Of a stretch of 64,000 nucleotides of DNA, positions 41,710 through 52,285 are shown in pieces. The DNA comes from Panulirus ornatus (lineage: Eukaryota > Arthropoda > Malacostraca > Decapoda > Palinuridae). Position 1 is the stretch's first letter. The number at the start of each line of letters is the position of its first letter. A program made the translations under genes and the position numbers. The stretch covers positions 20,356,293-20,420,292 of the forward strand of contig NC_092248.1 of NCBI RefSeq assembly GCF_036320965.1, in the 5' to 3' direction. Below the pieces are notes generated by a model. That model made no database searches. It worked only from the letters and a program-made list of their open reading frames with translations, and was not told the origin of the DNA.

Positions 41710-42050
41710 GATATATTAGAAAGGATCACAATTTTGCGCGTGATCAAAATATTCCTATGTGTCCACGGGGAAAATGAAACACGATAAGTTCCCAAGTGCA
41801 CTTTTTTGTAATAATCACATCATCAGGGGAGACACAAGAGGAAAATATACGTCAGTTGATATACATCGAAGAGACGAAGCTAGGACGTCCATTTGGTAGA
41901 CATGCGATTGTCCAAAACATACAACAAGCGTTCACAACCTTATCATTTTACAAATTCTATCAACAATAAAGTTATCTAATTTGTATAGACCATCACTGAT
42001 ATTAAGATTATAATTCTTTGTGTATTTAATAATAGAAGATTCAATGATAT
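41707..42050 (-). mobile_element. Penelope-like element fragment PLE-1
   Basis: This is the 3' portion of a Penelope-like element on the minus strand. It holds the last ~40 codons of the ORF (41,932-42,050; NLNISDGLYKLDNFIVDRI), then a terminal-repeat-like region with a hammerhead core (41,790-41,830), then GATCAC...GTGATC as an inverted repeat at the end (about 41,727-41,745), followed by (TA)n. PLE polyproteins end with a GIY-YIG endonuclease; only its extreme C-terminus is present. The 5' side is joined directly to LINE L4. Confidence 0.7.
41790..41830 (-). ncRNA. Decayed hammerhead ribozyme motif in PLE-1
   Basis: CTGATGA (complement of 41,820-41,826), stem I TCCC/GGGA and the self-complementary AAGTGCACTT are intact. 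The essential CGAAA segment before stem III reads AAAAA instead, losing the conserved G12 and the closing base of stem II, so self-cleavage is predicted to be lost. The intact counterpart is at 58,800-58,840. Confidence 0.65.
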
Positions 42051-42554
42051 TTCTCATCCACAAGAGACTGCATACTTGCCTCTCTCTCTAAAACTCTTGC
42101 ATTAACCTTCCTAACAACCCCATCCATAAACAAATTAAACAACCATGGAGACATCACGCACCCCTGCTGCAAACTGACATTCACTGGTAACCAATTACTT
42201 TCCTCTCTTCCAACTCGTACGCGTGTCTTACATCCTCGATAATAACTTTTCACTGCTTCTAGCAACTTGCCTCCCACACCATATAATCTTAATACCTTCC
42301 ACAGAACATCTCTATCCACTTTACAATATACCTTCTCCAGACCCATAAATGCTATATTCAAACCTATTTCCTTTTCTAAGTATTTCTCACATACATTCTT
42401 CAAAGCAAACACCTGATCCTCACACCCTCTACCACTTCTAAAACCACACTGCTCTTCCACAATCTGATGTTCTGTACATGCATTCACCCTCTCAATCAAT
42501 ACCCTCCCATACAAATTCCCAGGAATACTCAACAAAATTTTACCTCTGTAATTG
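42050..42554 (-). mobile_element. RTE-like LINE fragment L4 (RT region only)
   Basis: Minus-strand fragment from NYRGK.LLSIPGNLYG to EASMQSLVDEK, covering RT motifs A (here FMGLEKVYCKVDRD, with catalytic Asp replaced) and B (VSLQQGCVMSP). The frame is open but key residues are changed. It abuts plus-strand copy L5 head to head at about 42,554 and PLE-1 at 42,050. Confidence 0.8.
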
Positions 42555-44197
42555 TATAGTGCCATTGTACAAAGGCAAAGGGGATAAAGGTGAGTGCTCA
42601 AATTAAAGAGGTATGAGTTTGTTCAGTATTCCTGAGAAATTATATAGGAGGGTATTGATGGAGAGGATGAAGGCATGTACAGAGCATCAGATTGGGGAGG
42701 AGCATCAGATTGGGGAAGAGCATTGTGGTTTCAGAAGTGGTAGAGGATGTGTGCATCACGTGTTTGCTTTGAAGAATGTATGTGGAATATTCTTAGAAAA
42801 ACAAATGGATTTCTATGTAGCATTTATGGATCTGGAGAAGGCATATGATAGAACTGATAGAGATGCTCTGTGGAAGGTATTAAGAATATATGATACGGGA
42901 TGGAAGTTGCTAGAAGCGGTGAAAAGTTTTTTATCGAGGATGTAAGACATGTGTGCGAGTAGGAAGAGATGAAAGTGATTGCTTCTCAGTGAATATCGGT
43001 TTGCGGCAGGGGTGCATGATGTCTCCATGGTTGTTTCATTTATTTAAGGATGGGATTGTTAGGGAGGTGAATGCAAAAGTTTTGGAGAGAGGGGCAAGTA
43101 TGCAGTCTGTTGTGGATGAGAAAGCTTGGGAAGTGAGTCAGTTGTTGTTCGCTGATGATACAGCGCTGTTGGCTGATTCATGTGAGAAACTGCAAAAGCT
43201 AGTGACTGAATTTGGTAAAGTGTGTGAAAGAAGAAAGCTGAGAGTAAATGTGAATAGGAACAATGTCATTAGGTACAGTTGGGTTGAGGGACAAGTCAGT
43301 TGGGAGGTAAGTTTGAATGGAGAAAACTGGAGGAAGTGAAGTGTTTTAGGTATCTGGGAGTGGATTTGGCAGCGGAGGAACCATGGAAGCGGAAGTGAGT
43401 CACAGGGTGGGGGAGGGGGCGAAAGTTCTGGGAGTGTTGAAAAATATGTGGAAGGCGAGAACACTATCTCGGAAAGCAAAAATGGGTATGTTTGAAGGAA
43501 TAGTGGTATCAACAATGTTATATGTTTGCGGGGCGGGGCAATAGATGGAGTTGTGCGCAGGAGGGTGGATGTGATGGAAATGAGATGTTTGAGGACTATA
43601 TGTGGTGTGAGGTGGTTTGATCGAGTAAGTAATGAAAGGGTAAGAGAGATGTGTGGTAATGAAGAGTGTGGATGAGAGAGAAGAGGGTGTTTTGAAATGG
43701 TTTGGTCACATGGAGAGAATGAGTGAGGAAAGATTGGCAAAGAGGATATATATATGTCAGAGGTGGAGGGAACGAGAAGTGGCAGACCAAATTGGTGGGG
43801 GAAAGATGGAGTGAAAAAGATTTTGAGTGATCCGGGCCTGAACATGCAGGAAGGTGAAAGGCGTGCAAGGAATAGAGTGAATTGGAACGATGTGGCATAT
43901 CGGGGGCGACGTGCTGTCAGTGGATTGAACTAGGGCTTGTGAAGGGTCTGGGGTAAACCATGGAAAGTTGTGGGGCCTGGATGTGGAAAGGGAGCTGTGG
44001 TCTCGGTGCATTAGACATAACAGCTACAGACTGAGTGTGAACGAATGTGGCCATTGTTGTCTTTTCCTATAGCTACCTCGCGCGCGTGCCCGGGAACGAG
44101 TGTGTCATTTCATGTGTGGCGGGGTGGCGACAGGAATGAATAAGGCAGCATGTATGAATTATGTGCATGTTTATAAATGTATCTGTGTATGTATTGT
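42555..44197 (+). mobile_element. RTE-like LINE copy L5 (5'-truncated, long 3' UTR)
   Basis: Plus-strand copy starting inside the RT fingers (IVPLYKGKGD region) and running through motifs A, B and C (LLFADDTALLAD near 43,141-43,176) to the C-terminal region and a long-form 3' UTR with a degenerate internal hairpin (CCTATAGCTACCTCGCGCGC, about 44,065). The terminal hairpin is missing: the UTR stops near 44,197. Many frameshifts; about as diverged as L4. It contains an 18-bp in-frame tandem duplication at 42,685-42,720 (HQIGEE twice). Confidence 0.85.
42953..43339 (+). pseudogene. L5 RT segment with motifs B and C
   Basis: A 128-codon open segment holds IGLRQGCMMSPWLF (motif B), LLFADDTALLADS (motif C) and ERRKLRVNVN. 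Frameshifts lie on both sides: at about 42,930 after LEAVKSF and at about 43,330 in the LNGEK block. Catalytic residues are present but the ORF is broken. Confidence 0.7.
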
Positions 44198-44374
44198 TAC
44201 GTTACAAGAAATATCCTGGCAAGGTCGCCAATTGTTACGTTATTATCCTTTCAAGGTCGAAAAATTTTATGTTAAGAATTCTATTGGAAAGGACCGTTAA
44301 TAAGATTTATTATGCGCACTGGATAACGCTATGTGATTAAAGCAAACATCAGGGTTAAAACTACATATAATAAT
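44198..44374. other. Unclassified segment, possible LTR edge
   Basis: TTGTTACGTT occurs twice about 40 bp apart (near 44,196 and 44,232), around AAGGTCGCCAAT, a context reminiscent of LTR-retrotransposon termini. No coding sequence or matching second LTR is seen. Confidence 0.2.
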
Positions 44375-44844
44375 TGCTGAGAGGTGCAACTGGAGGGATG
44401 TCTGATCATTATCTTGTGGAGGCTAAGGTGAAGATTTGTATGGGTTTTCAGAAAAAAAGAGTGAATGTTGGGGTGAAGAGGGTGGTGAGAGTAAGTGAGC
44501 TTGGGAAGGAGACTTGTGTGAGGAAGTACCAGGAGAGACTGAGTACAGAATGGAAAAAGGTGAGAACAATGGAAGTAAGGGGAGTGGGGGAGGAATGGGA
44601 TGTATTTAGGGAATCAGTGATGGATTTCGCAAAAGATGCTTGTGGCATGAGAAGAGTGGGAGGTGGGTTGATTAGAAAGGGTAGTGAGTGGTGGGATGAA
44701 GAAGTAAGAGTATTAGTGAAAGAGAAGAGAGAGGCATTTGGACGATTTTTGCAGGGAAAAAATGCAGTTGAGTGGGAGACGTATAAAAGAAAGAGACAGG
44801 AGGTCAAGAGAAAGGTGCAAGAGGTGAAAAAAAAGGGCAAATGA
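44374..44844 (+). pseudogene. L6 endonuclease C-terminal part and linker
   Basis: 156 codons. SDHYLVEAKV near the start is the conserved SDH motif closing the APE-type endonuclease domain; the rest is a charged linker (RVSELGKETCVRKYQERLS, SEWWDEEVRVLVKEKREAF, YKRKRQEVKRKVQEVKKK). The frame ends at a TGA caused by one extra G near 44,837; without that base it would run on into the RT frame. The catalytic N-terminal half of the endonuclease is absent through 5' truncation. Confidence 0.8.
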
Positions 44845-44890
44845 GAGTTGGGGTGAGAGAGTATCATTAAATTTTAGGGAGAATAAAAAG

Positions 44891-46639
44891 ATGTTCTGGA
44901 AGGAGGTAAATAAAGTGCGTAAGACAAGGGAGCAAATGGGAACTTCAGTGAAGGGCGCAAATGGGGAGGTGATAACAAGTAGTGGTGATGTGAGAACGAG
45001 ATGGAGTGAGTATTTTGAAGGTTTGTTGAATGTGTTTGATGATAGAGTGGCAGATATAGGGTGTTTTGGTCGAGGTGGTGTGCAAAGTGAGAGGGTTAGG
45101 GAAAATGATTTGGTAAACAGAGAAGAGGTAGTAAAAGCTTTGCGGAAGATGAAAGCCGGCAAGGCAGCAGGTTTGGATGGTATTGCAGTGGAATTTATTA
45201 AAAAAGGGGGTGACTGTATTGTTGACTGGTTGGTAAGGTTATTTAATGTATGTATGACTCACGGTGAGGTGCCTGAGGATTGGCGGAATGCGTGCATAGT
45301 GCCATTGTACAAAGGCAAAGGGGATAAGAGTGAGTGCTCAAATTACAGAGGTATAAGTTTGTTGAGTATTCCTGGTAAATTATATGGGAGGGTATTGATT
45401 GAGAGGGTGAAGGCATGTACAGAGCATCAGATTGGGGAAGAGCAGTGTGGTTTCAGAAGTGGTAGAGGGTGTGTCGATCAGGTGTTTGCTTTGAAGAATG
45501 TATGTGAGAAATACTTACAAAAGCAAATGGATTTGTATGTAGCATTTATGGATCTGGAGAAGGCATATGATAGAGTTGATAGAGATGCTCCGTGGAAGGT
45601 ATTAAGAATATATGGTGTGGGAGGCAAGTTGTTAGAAGCAGTGAAAAGTTTTTATCGAGGATGTAAGGCATGTGTACGTGTAGGAAGAGAGGAAAGTGAT
45701 TGGTTCTCAGTGATTGTAGGTTTGCGGCAGGGGTGTGTGATGTCTCCATGGTTGTTTAATTTGTTTATGGATGGGGTTGTTAGGGAGGTGAATGCAAGAG
45801 TTTTGGAAAGAGGGGCAAGTATGAAGTCTGTTGGGGATGAGAGAGCTTGGGAAGTGAGTCAGTTGTTGTTCGCTGATGATACAGCGCTGGTGGCTGATTC
45901 ATGTGAGAAACTGCAGAAGCTGGTGACTGAGTTTGGTAAAGTGTGTGAAAGAAGAAAGTTAAGAGTAAATGTGAATAAGAGCAAGGTTATTAGGTACAGT
46001 AGGGTTGAGGGTCAAGTCAATTGGGAGGTGAGTTTGAATGGAGAAAAACTGGAGGAAGTGAAGTGTTTTAGATATCTGGGAGTGGATCTGGCAGCGGATG
46101 GAACCATGGAAGCGGAAGTGGATCATAGGGTGGGGGAGGGGGCGAAAATTCTGGGAGCCTTGAAGAATGTGTGGAAGTCGAGAACATTATCTCGGAAAGC
46201 AAAAATGGGTATGTTTGAAGGAATAGTGGTTCCAACAATGTTGTATGGTTGCGAGGCGTGGGCTATGGATAGAGTTGTGCGCAGGAGGATGGATGTGCTG
46301 GAAATGAGATGTTTGAGGACAATGTGTGGTGTGAGGTGGTTTGATCGAGTAAGTAACGTAAGGGTAAGAGAGATGTGTGGAAATAAAAAGAGCGTGGTTG
46401 AGAGAGCAGAAGAGGGTGTTTTGAAATGGTTTGGTCACATGGAGAGAATGAGTGAGGAAAGATTGACCAAGAGGATATATGTGTCGGAGGTGGAGGGAAC
46501 GAGGAGAAGAGGGAGACCAAATTGGAGGTGGAAAGATGGAGTGAAAAAGATTTTGTGTGATCGGGGCCTGAACATGCAGGAGGGTGAAAGGAGGGCAAGG
46601 AATAGAGTGAATTGGAGCGATGTGGTATACCGGGGTTGA
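44891..46639 (+). CDS. L6 reverse transcriptase ORF (582 codons, uninterrupted)
   Basis: RNA-directed DNA polymerase of the RTE-like LINE, which would copy element RNA at the nicked target. Landmarks with approximate residues: AGLDGIAVEFIKKGGD (95), IVPLYKGKGDKSECSNYRG (135), QCGFRSGRGCVDQVFALK (180), motif A FMDLEKAYDRVDRD (217), motif B GLRQGCVMSPWLFNLFMDG (276), motif C LLFADDTALVAD (325) with both catalytic Asp, then the primer grip/thumb block [13 protein letters not shown] (395), and a basic C-terminal region WFGHMERM...GRPNWRWKDG (515-545). The first methionine at 44,891 is probably not a true start, because the frame is open upstream to the frameshift near 44,837. One oddity is DRDAPWK, where other copies have DRDALWK. 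No frameshift or stop through the last 582 codons makes this the youngest-looking copy. Confidence 0.85.
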   Translation: MFWKEVNKVRKTREQMGTSVKGANGEVITSSGDVRTRWSEYFEGLLNVFDDRVADIGCFGRGGVQSERVRENDLVNREEVVKALRKMKAGKAAGLDGIAVEFIKKGGDCIVDWLVRLFNVCMTHGEVPEDWRNACIVPLYKGKGDKSECSNYRGISLLSIPGKLYGRVLIERVKACTEHQIGEEQCGFRSGRGCVDQVFALKNVCEKYLQKQMDLYVAFMDLEKAYDRVDRDAPWKVLRIYGVGGKLLEAVKSFYRGCKACVRVGREESDWFSVIVGLRQGCVMSPWLFNLFMDGVVREVNARVLERGASMKSVGDERAWEVSQLLFADDTALVADSCEKLQKLVTEFGKVCERRKLRVNVNKSKVIRYSRVEGQVNWEVSLNGEKLEEVKCFRYLGVDLAADGTMEAEVDHRVGEGAKILGALKNVWKSRTLSRKAKMGMFEGIVVPTMLYGCEAWAMDRVVRRRMDVLEMRCLRTMCGVRWFDRVSNVRVREMCGNKKSVVERAEEGVLKWFGHMERMSEERLTKRIYVSEVEGTRRRGRPNWRWKDGVKKILCDRGLNMQEGERRARNRVNWSDVVYRG

Positions 46640-46787
46640 CGTGCTGTCAGTGGATTGAATCGGGGCATGTGTAGCGTCTGGGGTAAACCATGGAAAGCTG
46701 TGTAGGTATGTATATTTGCGTGTGTGGACGTATGTATATACATGTGTATGGGGGTGGGTTGGGCCATTTCTTTCGTCTGTTTCCATG

Positions 46788-46815
46788 CGCTACCTCGCAA
46801 ACGCGGAAGACAGCG
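46788..46815 (+). promoter_or_regulatory. LINE 3' terminal hairpin (L6 example)
   Basis: CGCTACCTCGC and GCGGAAGACAGCG flank an AAAC loop. An outer CGCT/AGCG stem and an inner CTCGC/GCGGN stem are separated by a small internal loop. The same structure occurs at the 3' ends of L1, L3, L8, L9, L10, L11 and L14. It is probably the RT recognition structure on the RNA; that role is inferred from conservation and position. Confidence 0.6.
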
Positions 46816-46842
46816 ACAAAAGAAAAAAAAAAAAAAAAAAAA

Positions 46843-47640
46843 GAGTACAAGATGATAAGCATATTAATCGGGTACAAACACTTTCGTTAACACTTAACAT
46901 TCAATATTCCACATTCTACATTCCAGGTAAGATTTCATACCAGGAGATCTCTTTCCTTTATGACAAGTTGACTATAAAAGCAAGACATAAGACATTTATT
47001 CGATGGACAATTCTATGACAAGTTTTGATACATCGTTACACTTAGACCTGACGCGACACGTATAATATCTTATAATCTAGGGCAACAGTGGCTACGGGGT
47101 TCGAGACAGGGAAAGCCTACATTACCTTGCTGGACACGGGACTGCTGAAGGAATCGGCTCCCAGACGATCGTCTGAACACTTTTATCTGGAAGTGCAGCA
47201 ATGCAGGAACAGCTAGCCAGGTCTTGATCCGGCACCTATGGCTAGGATAGGTCGGAATGACTATAATTGCCCTTGATTGGTCAGATCACTGATTGTAACG
47301 CCCTCATCCCGACGTGATTGGCAGGAGGAGACCTAAGGTCCAGCCCTCATACTGTCTGCCGGCCCAGCCCTGCATCTCTGATGACACAACCAGGATGGGT
47401 GGGCGAATTTTCCCATGCACGACCTCGAGGCTGACCACGCGTCACTTAACCATAGGACCTGGGTAGTAATTAGCAGGTCGGTTACGGGACGCGCCACTAA
47501 TCTTGGCCACCTAACTTGAGGTGTGTGAGATCATAGGTACACGTAAGACATGTCGAAGAATGCCTTGGGACCTCCCAGGTCACCATACGGCTAATCTAAG
47601 GCAAACAAATTCCCTGCTATAAACACCACGAACACGCAGG
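46843..47640. other. Unclassified segment between LINE copies
   Basis: About 800 bp with a TATA-like CTATAAAAGC near 46,972 and no recognisable ORF. It could be part of an LTR or of the original unique locus into which elements inserted. Its GC-rich part (47,080-47,560) differs in composition from the surroundings. Confidence 0.3.
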
Positions 47641-47644
47641 TTAG

Positions 47645-47857
47645 TGATATCAAACGTATCAGTGTATATATATGTAGACGTTGAAATGTATAGGTATATA
47701 TATATGTGCGTGTATGGATGTGTATGTCTATACATACATACACGTGTATGTATATACATATGTATGTGGGAGGGTTGGACCTTTCTTTCGTCTGTTTCCT
47801 TGCGCTACCTCGATAATCCGGGAGGCAGCGACAAAGTATAATAAATATGAATATATT
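47645..47857 (+). mobile_element. RTE-like LINE 3' UTR fragment L7
   Basis: Only 3' UTR sequence is present: the GTATATATATGT..ACGTTGAAATGTATAGG region of the long-form UTR, then TTTCTTTCGTCTGTTTCC and a mutated hairpin (CGCTACCTCGATAATCCGGG) and AGCGACAAAGTATAATAAAT. No coding part remains. Confidence 0.75.
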
Positions 47858-47938
47858 GCACAAGGGGTCCTAGGTTCGATCCTGGCTGATGGAGCTTTGT
47901 ATGTTCTATGAAGGTGCGCGTTCATATACACTTTATTC
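47858..47938 (+). mobile_element. 5'-truncated tRNA-derived SINE
   Basis: It starts inside the tRNA-like head, keeps the B box (GGTTCGATCC at about 47,872) and the SINE tail TATGAAGGTGCGCGTTCATAT, and is followed directly by (TA)n. Same family as 39,256-39,400. Confidence 0.7.

Positions 47939-48018
<80 letters not shown>
47939..48018. repeat. (TA)n between tRNA-SINE and L8
   Basis: About 80 bp of TA, bounded by a SINE 3' end on the left and the L8 5' truncation point on the right. Confidence 0.97.
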
Positions 48019-48020
<2 letters not shown>

Positions 48021-49398
48021 CAGTGTGGTTTCAGAAGTGGTAGAGGATGTGTGGATCAGGTGTTTGCTTTGAAGAATGTATGTAAGAAATACTTAGAAAA
48101 GCAAATGGATTTGTATGTAGCATTTATGGATCTGGAGAAGGCATATGATAGAGTTGATAGAGATGCTCTGTGGAAGGTATTAAGAATATATGGTGTGGGA
48201 GGAAAGTTGTTAGAAGCAGTGAAAAGTTTTTATCGAGGATGTAAGGCATGTGTACGTGTAGGAAGAGAGGAAAGTGATTGGTTCTCAGTGAATGTAGGTT
48301 TGCGGCAGGGGTGTGTGATGTCTCCATGGTTGTTTAATTTGTTATGGATGGGGTTGTTAGAGAGGTAAATGCAAGAGTTTTGGAAAGAGGGGCAAGTATG
48401 AAGTCTGTTGGGGATGAGAGAGCTTGGGAAGTGAGTCAGTTGTTGTTCGCTGATGATACAGCGCTGGTGGCTGATTCATGTGAGAAACTGCAGAAGCTGG
48501 TGACTGAGTTTGGTAAAGTGTGTGGAAGAAGAAAGTTAAGAGTAAATGTAAATAAGAGCAGGGTTATTAGGTACAGTAGGTTTGAGGGTCAAGTCAATTG
48601 GGAGGTGAGTTTGAATGGAGAAAAACTGGAGGAAGTGAAGTGTTTTAGATATCTGGGAGTGGATCTGGCAGCGGATGGAACCATGGAAGCGGAAGTGGAT
48701 CATAGGGTGGGGGAGGGGGCGAAAATTCTGGGGGCCTTGAAGAATGTGTGGAAGTCGAGAACATTATCTCGGAAAGCAAAAATGGGTATGTTTGAAGGAA
48801 TAGTGGTTCCAACAATGTTGTATGGTTGCGAGGCGTGGGCTATGGATAGAGTTGTGCGCAGGAGGATGGATGTGCTGGAAATGAGATGTTTGAGGACAAT
48901 GTGTGGTGTGAGGTGGTTTGATCGAGTGAGTAACGTAAGGGTAAGAGAGATGTGTGGAAATAAAAAGAGCGTGGTTGAGAGAGCAGAAGAGGGTGTTTTG
49001 AAATGGTTTGGGCACATGGAGAGGATGAGTGAGGAAAGATTGACCAAGAGGATATATGTGTCGGAGGTGGAGGGAGCAAGAAGAGGGAGACCAAATTGGA
49101 GGTGGAAAGATGGAGTGAAAAAGATTTTGTGTGATCGGGGCCTGAACATGCAGGAGGGTGAAAGGAGGGCAAGGAATAGAGTGAATTGGAGCGATGTGGT
49201 ATACCGGGGTTGACTGGCTGTCAGTGGATTGAATCAAGGCATGTGAAGCGTCTGGGGTAAACCATGGAAAGCTGTGTAGGTATGTATATTTGCGTGTGTG
49301 GACGTATGTATATACGTGTGTATGGGGGGGGGTTGGGCCATTTCTTTCGTCTGTTTCCTTGCGCTACCTCGCAAACGCGGGAGACAGCGACAAAGTAT

Positions 49399-49412
<14 letters not shown>
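48019..49412 (+). mobile_element. RTE-like LINE copy L8 (5'-truncated)
   Basis: It starts at QCGFRSGRGCVDQ directly after (TA)n and continues through motifs A, B and C, the C-terminal region, short 3' UTR and hairpin to an A-rich end. A one-base loss in a T run near 48,340 (NLFMDG becomes out of frame) splits the ORF into 48,051-48,368 and 48,344-49,213. The two segments are otherwise open, so the copy is relatively young. It lies tail to tail with L9. Confidence 0.88.
48344..49213 (+). pseudogene. L8 RT motif C and C-terminal region
   Basis: 289 codons open from MDGVVREVNARVLERG through LLFADDTALVADS and the C-terminal region to the YRG stop. One Arg-Arg of the TRRRGRPNWRW block is missing by an in-frame deletion (EGARRGRPNWRW). 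The upstream frame carrying motifs A and B is offset by the one-base deletion near 48,340. Confidence 0.75.

Positions 49413-49454
<42 letters not shown>
49413..49454. repeat. (TA)n between tail-to-tail L8 and L9
   Basis: About 42 bp of TA are the only separation between the 3' ends of L8 (plus) and L9 (minus). Confidence 0.95.
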
Positions 49455-49458
<4 letters not shown>

Positions 49459-50236
49459 TATTTTTAATTTATTTTGCTTTGTCGCTGTATCCCGCGTTAG
49501 CGAGGTAGCGTAAGGAAATAGACGAAAGAATGGCCTAACCCACCCACATACACATGTATATACATACACGTCCACACACGCAAATATACATACCTATACA
49601 TCTCAACGTGTACATATATATACACACACAGACATATACATATATACACATGTACATAATTCATACTGTCTGCCTGTATTTACTCCCATCGCCACCCCGC
49701 CACACATGAAATAACACTCAGTCTCTAGCTGTCATGTAATAATGCACCAAAACCACAACTTCCTTTCCACATCCAGGCCCCACACAACTCTCCATGGTTT
49801 ACTCCAGACGCTTCACATGCCCTGGTTCAATTCACTGACAGCACGTCGACCCTGGTATACCACATCGTTTCAATTCACTCTATTCCTCGCACGCCTTTCA
49901 CCCTTCTGCATGTTCAGGCCCCGATCACTCAAAATCTTTTTCGCTCCATCTTTCCACCTCCAATTTGGTCTCCCACTTCTCCTCGTGCCCTCCACCTCCG
50001 ACACATATATCCTCTTGGTCAATCTTTCCTCACTCATTTTCTCCATGTGACCAAACCATTTCAAAACACCCTCTTCTGCTCTCTCAACCACACTCTTTTT
50101 ATTACCACACATCTCTCTGACTCTTTCATTACGTACTCGATCAAACCACCTCATACAACATACTGTCCTTCAATCATCTCATTTCTAACACATCCTCCCT
50201 CCGCACAACTCTATCCATACCCCACGCCTCGCAACC

Positions 50237-50773
50237 TTATAACGTTGTTGGGACCACTATTACTTCAAACATACACATTTTTGCTTTCCGAGATAATGTT
50301 CTCGACTTCCACACATTCTTCAACGCTCCCAGAATTTTCACCCCCTCCCCCACCCTATGATTCACTTCCGCTTCAATGGTTCCATCCGCTGCCAAATCCA
50401 CTCCCAGATATCTAAAACACTTCACTTCCTCCAGTTTTTCTCCATTCAAACTTACCTCCCAATTGACTTGTTCCTTAACCCTACTATACCTAATAACCTT
50501 GCTATTATTCACATTTACTCTCAGCTTTCTTTTTTCACACACGTTACCAAACTCAGTCACCAGCTTCTGCAATTTCTCACACGAATCAGCCACCAGCGCT
50601 GTATCATCAGCGAACAACAACTGACTCACTTCCCAAGCTCTCTCATCCACAACAGACTGCACACTTGCTCCTCTTTCCAAAACTCTTGCATTCACCTCCC
50701 TAACAACCCCATCAATAAACAAATTAAACAACCATGGAGACATCACACACCCCTGCCGCAAACCTACATTCAC
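50237..50773 (-). pseudogene. L9 RT motif B/C segment
   Basis: 178 codons holding GLRQGCVMSPWLFNLFIDG, LLFADDTALVADS, VNVNNSKVIRYSR and [19 protein letters not shown]. It ends at a small deletion near 50,230 just after FEVIVVPTT. The C-terminal region continues at 49,870-50,154 in another frame. Many private substitutions relative to L6 and L8 indicate an older insertion. Confidence 0.7.
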
Positions 50774-50963
50774 TGAGAACCAATCACTTTCCTCTCTTCC
50801 TACACGTACACATGCTTACATCCTCGATAAAAACTTTTCACTGCTTCTAACAACTTGCCTCCCACACCATATATTCTTCATACCTTCCACAGATCATCTC
50901 TATCAGCTCTATCATATGCCTCCTCCAGATTCATAAATGCTACGTACAAATCCATTTGCTTTT

Positions 50964-51588
50964 CTAAGTATTTCTCACGCACATTCTTGAAAGCAAACAC
51001 CTGATCCTTACATTCTCTACCACTTCTGAAACCACACTGTTCTTCCTCAACTGATGCTCTGTACATGCCTTCACCCTCTCAATCAATACCCTCCCATATA
51101 ATTTACTAGGAATACTCAACAAAGTTATGCCTCTGTAATTTGAGCACTCACTTTTATCTCCTTTGCCTTTGTACAATGGCACTATGTAAGCATTCCGCCA
51201 ATCCTCAGGCACCTCACCATGAGACATCCATACATTAAATAACCTTACCAACCAGTCAACAATACAGTCACCCCCTTTTTTAATACATTTCACTGCAATA
51301 CCATCCAAACCCGCTGTCTTGCCGGGTTTCACATTCCGCAAAGCTTTTACTACCTCTTCTGTTTACCAAATCATTTTCCCTAACCCTTTCACTTTGCACA
51401 CCACCTCGACCAAAACGCCCTATATCTGCCACTCTATCATCAAACACATTCAACAAACCTTCAATATACTCACTCCATCTCCTTCTTACATCACCACTAC
51501 TTGTTATCACCTCCCCATTATCCCCCTTCACTGAAGTTCCCATTTGTTCTCTTGTCTTACGCACTTTATTTACCTCCTTCCGAAACAT
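50964..51588 (-). pseudogene. L9 linker and RT fingers (two frames)
   Basis: Two overlapping minus-strand frames. 51,280-51,588 starts at FRKEVNKVRKTREQMGTS and ends after a short deletion in the NREEV block near 51,355. 50,964-51,341 carries LDGIAVKCIKKGGD, IVPLYKGKGDKSECSNYRG and SIPSKLYGRVL, then goes out of frame at EHQ(I)GEE. Together they correspond to the N-terminal ~190 residues of the L6 RT ORF. Confidence 0.7.
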
Positions 51589-52195
51589 CTTTTTGTTCTC
51601 CCTAAAATATAATGATAGTCTCTAATCCCAACTCTCATTTGCCCTCTTTTTCACCTCTTGCACCTTCTTCTTGACCTCCTGCCCCTTTCTTTTATGCATC
51701 TCCCAGTCATTTGCATTATTTCCCTGCAAAAATCGTCCAAATGCCTCTCTCTTCTCTTTCACTAATAATCATACTTCTTCATCCCACCACTCACTACCCT
51801 TTCTAATCTGCCCACCTTCCACGCTTCTCATGCCACAAGCATCTTTTGCGCAAGCCATCCCTGCTTCCCTAAATACATCCCATTCCACCCCCACTCCCCT
51901 TACGTCCTTAGTTCTCACCGTTTTCTATTCTGTATTTAATGTCTCCTGGTACTTCCTCACACAAGTCTCCTTCCCAAGCTCACTTACTCTCACCAATCTC
52001 GTTACCCCAACATTCTCTCTTCTTTTCTGAAAATCTCTACAAATCTTCAACTTCGCCTCCACAAGATAATGATCAGACATACCTCCAGTTTCACCTCCTA
52101 GCACATTAACATTCAAAAGTCTCTCTTTCGCGCCTATCAGTTAACACTTAATCCAATAATGCTCTCTGGCCATCTCTCCTACTTACATACGTATA

Positions 52196-52198
<3 letters not shown>

Positions 52199-52279
<81 letters not shown>

Positions 52280-52285
52280 TATATT
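52199..52285. repeat. (TA)n at 3' side of composite SINE cS1
   Basis: About 76 bp of TA, then a short mixed TA/A stretch, lie between the SINE 3' end and the interrupted LINE L9. Confidence 0.95.

Larger units (their letters stand above)
44375..46842 (+). mobile_element. RTE-like LINE copy L6 (best-preserved RT)
   Basis: A 5'-truncated copy of about 2.45 kb starting in the last part of the endonuclease (RGATGGMSDHYLVEAKV). It spans the linker, complete RT, C-terminal region, short 3' UTR with hairpin at 46,788-46,815 and a poly(A) of about 20. It is the only copy here with a clean poly(A) and no (TA)n at either end. One single-base insertion near 44,837 separates the two frames. Confidence 0.9.

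Noticed and set aside
42050..43990. L4/L5 inversion as a twin-priming product
   Set aside because: The inverted and direct parts cover the same RT segment and differ strongly from each other; twin priming would give adjacent, non-overlapping parts, as in 59,386-60,430.
44198..47640. LTR retrotransposon interrupted by LINE L6
   Set aside because: TTGTTACGTT near 44,196-44,241 and a TATA-like box near 46,972 hint at an LTR, but no matching pair of LTRs, primer-binding site or gag/pol sequence is visible.
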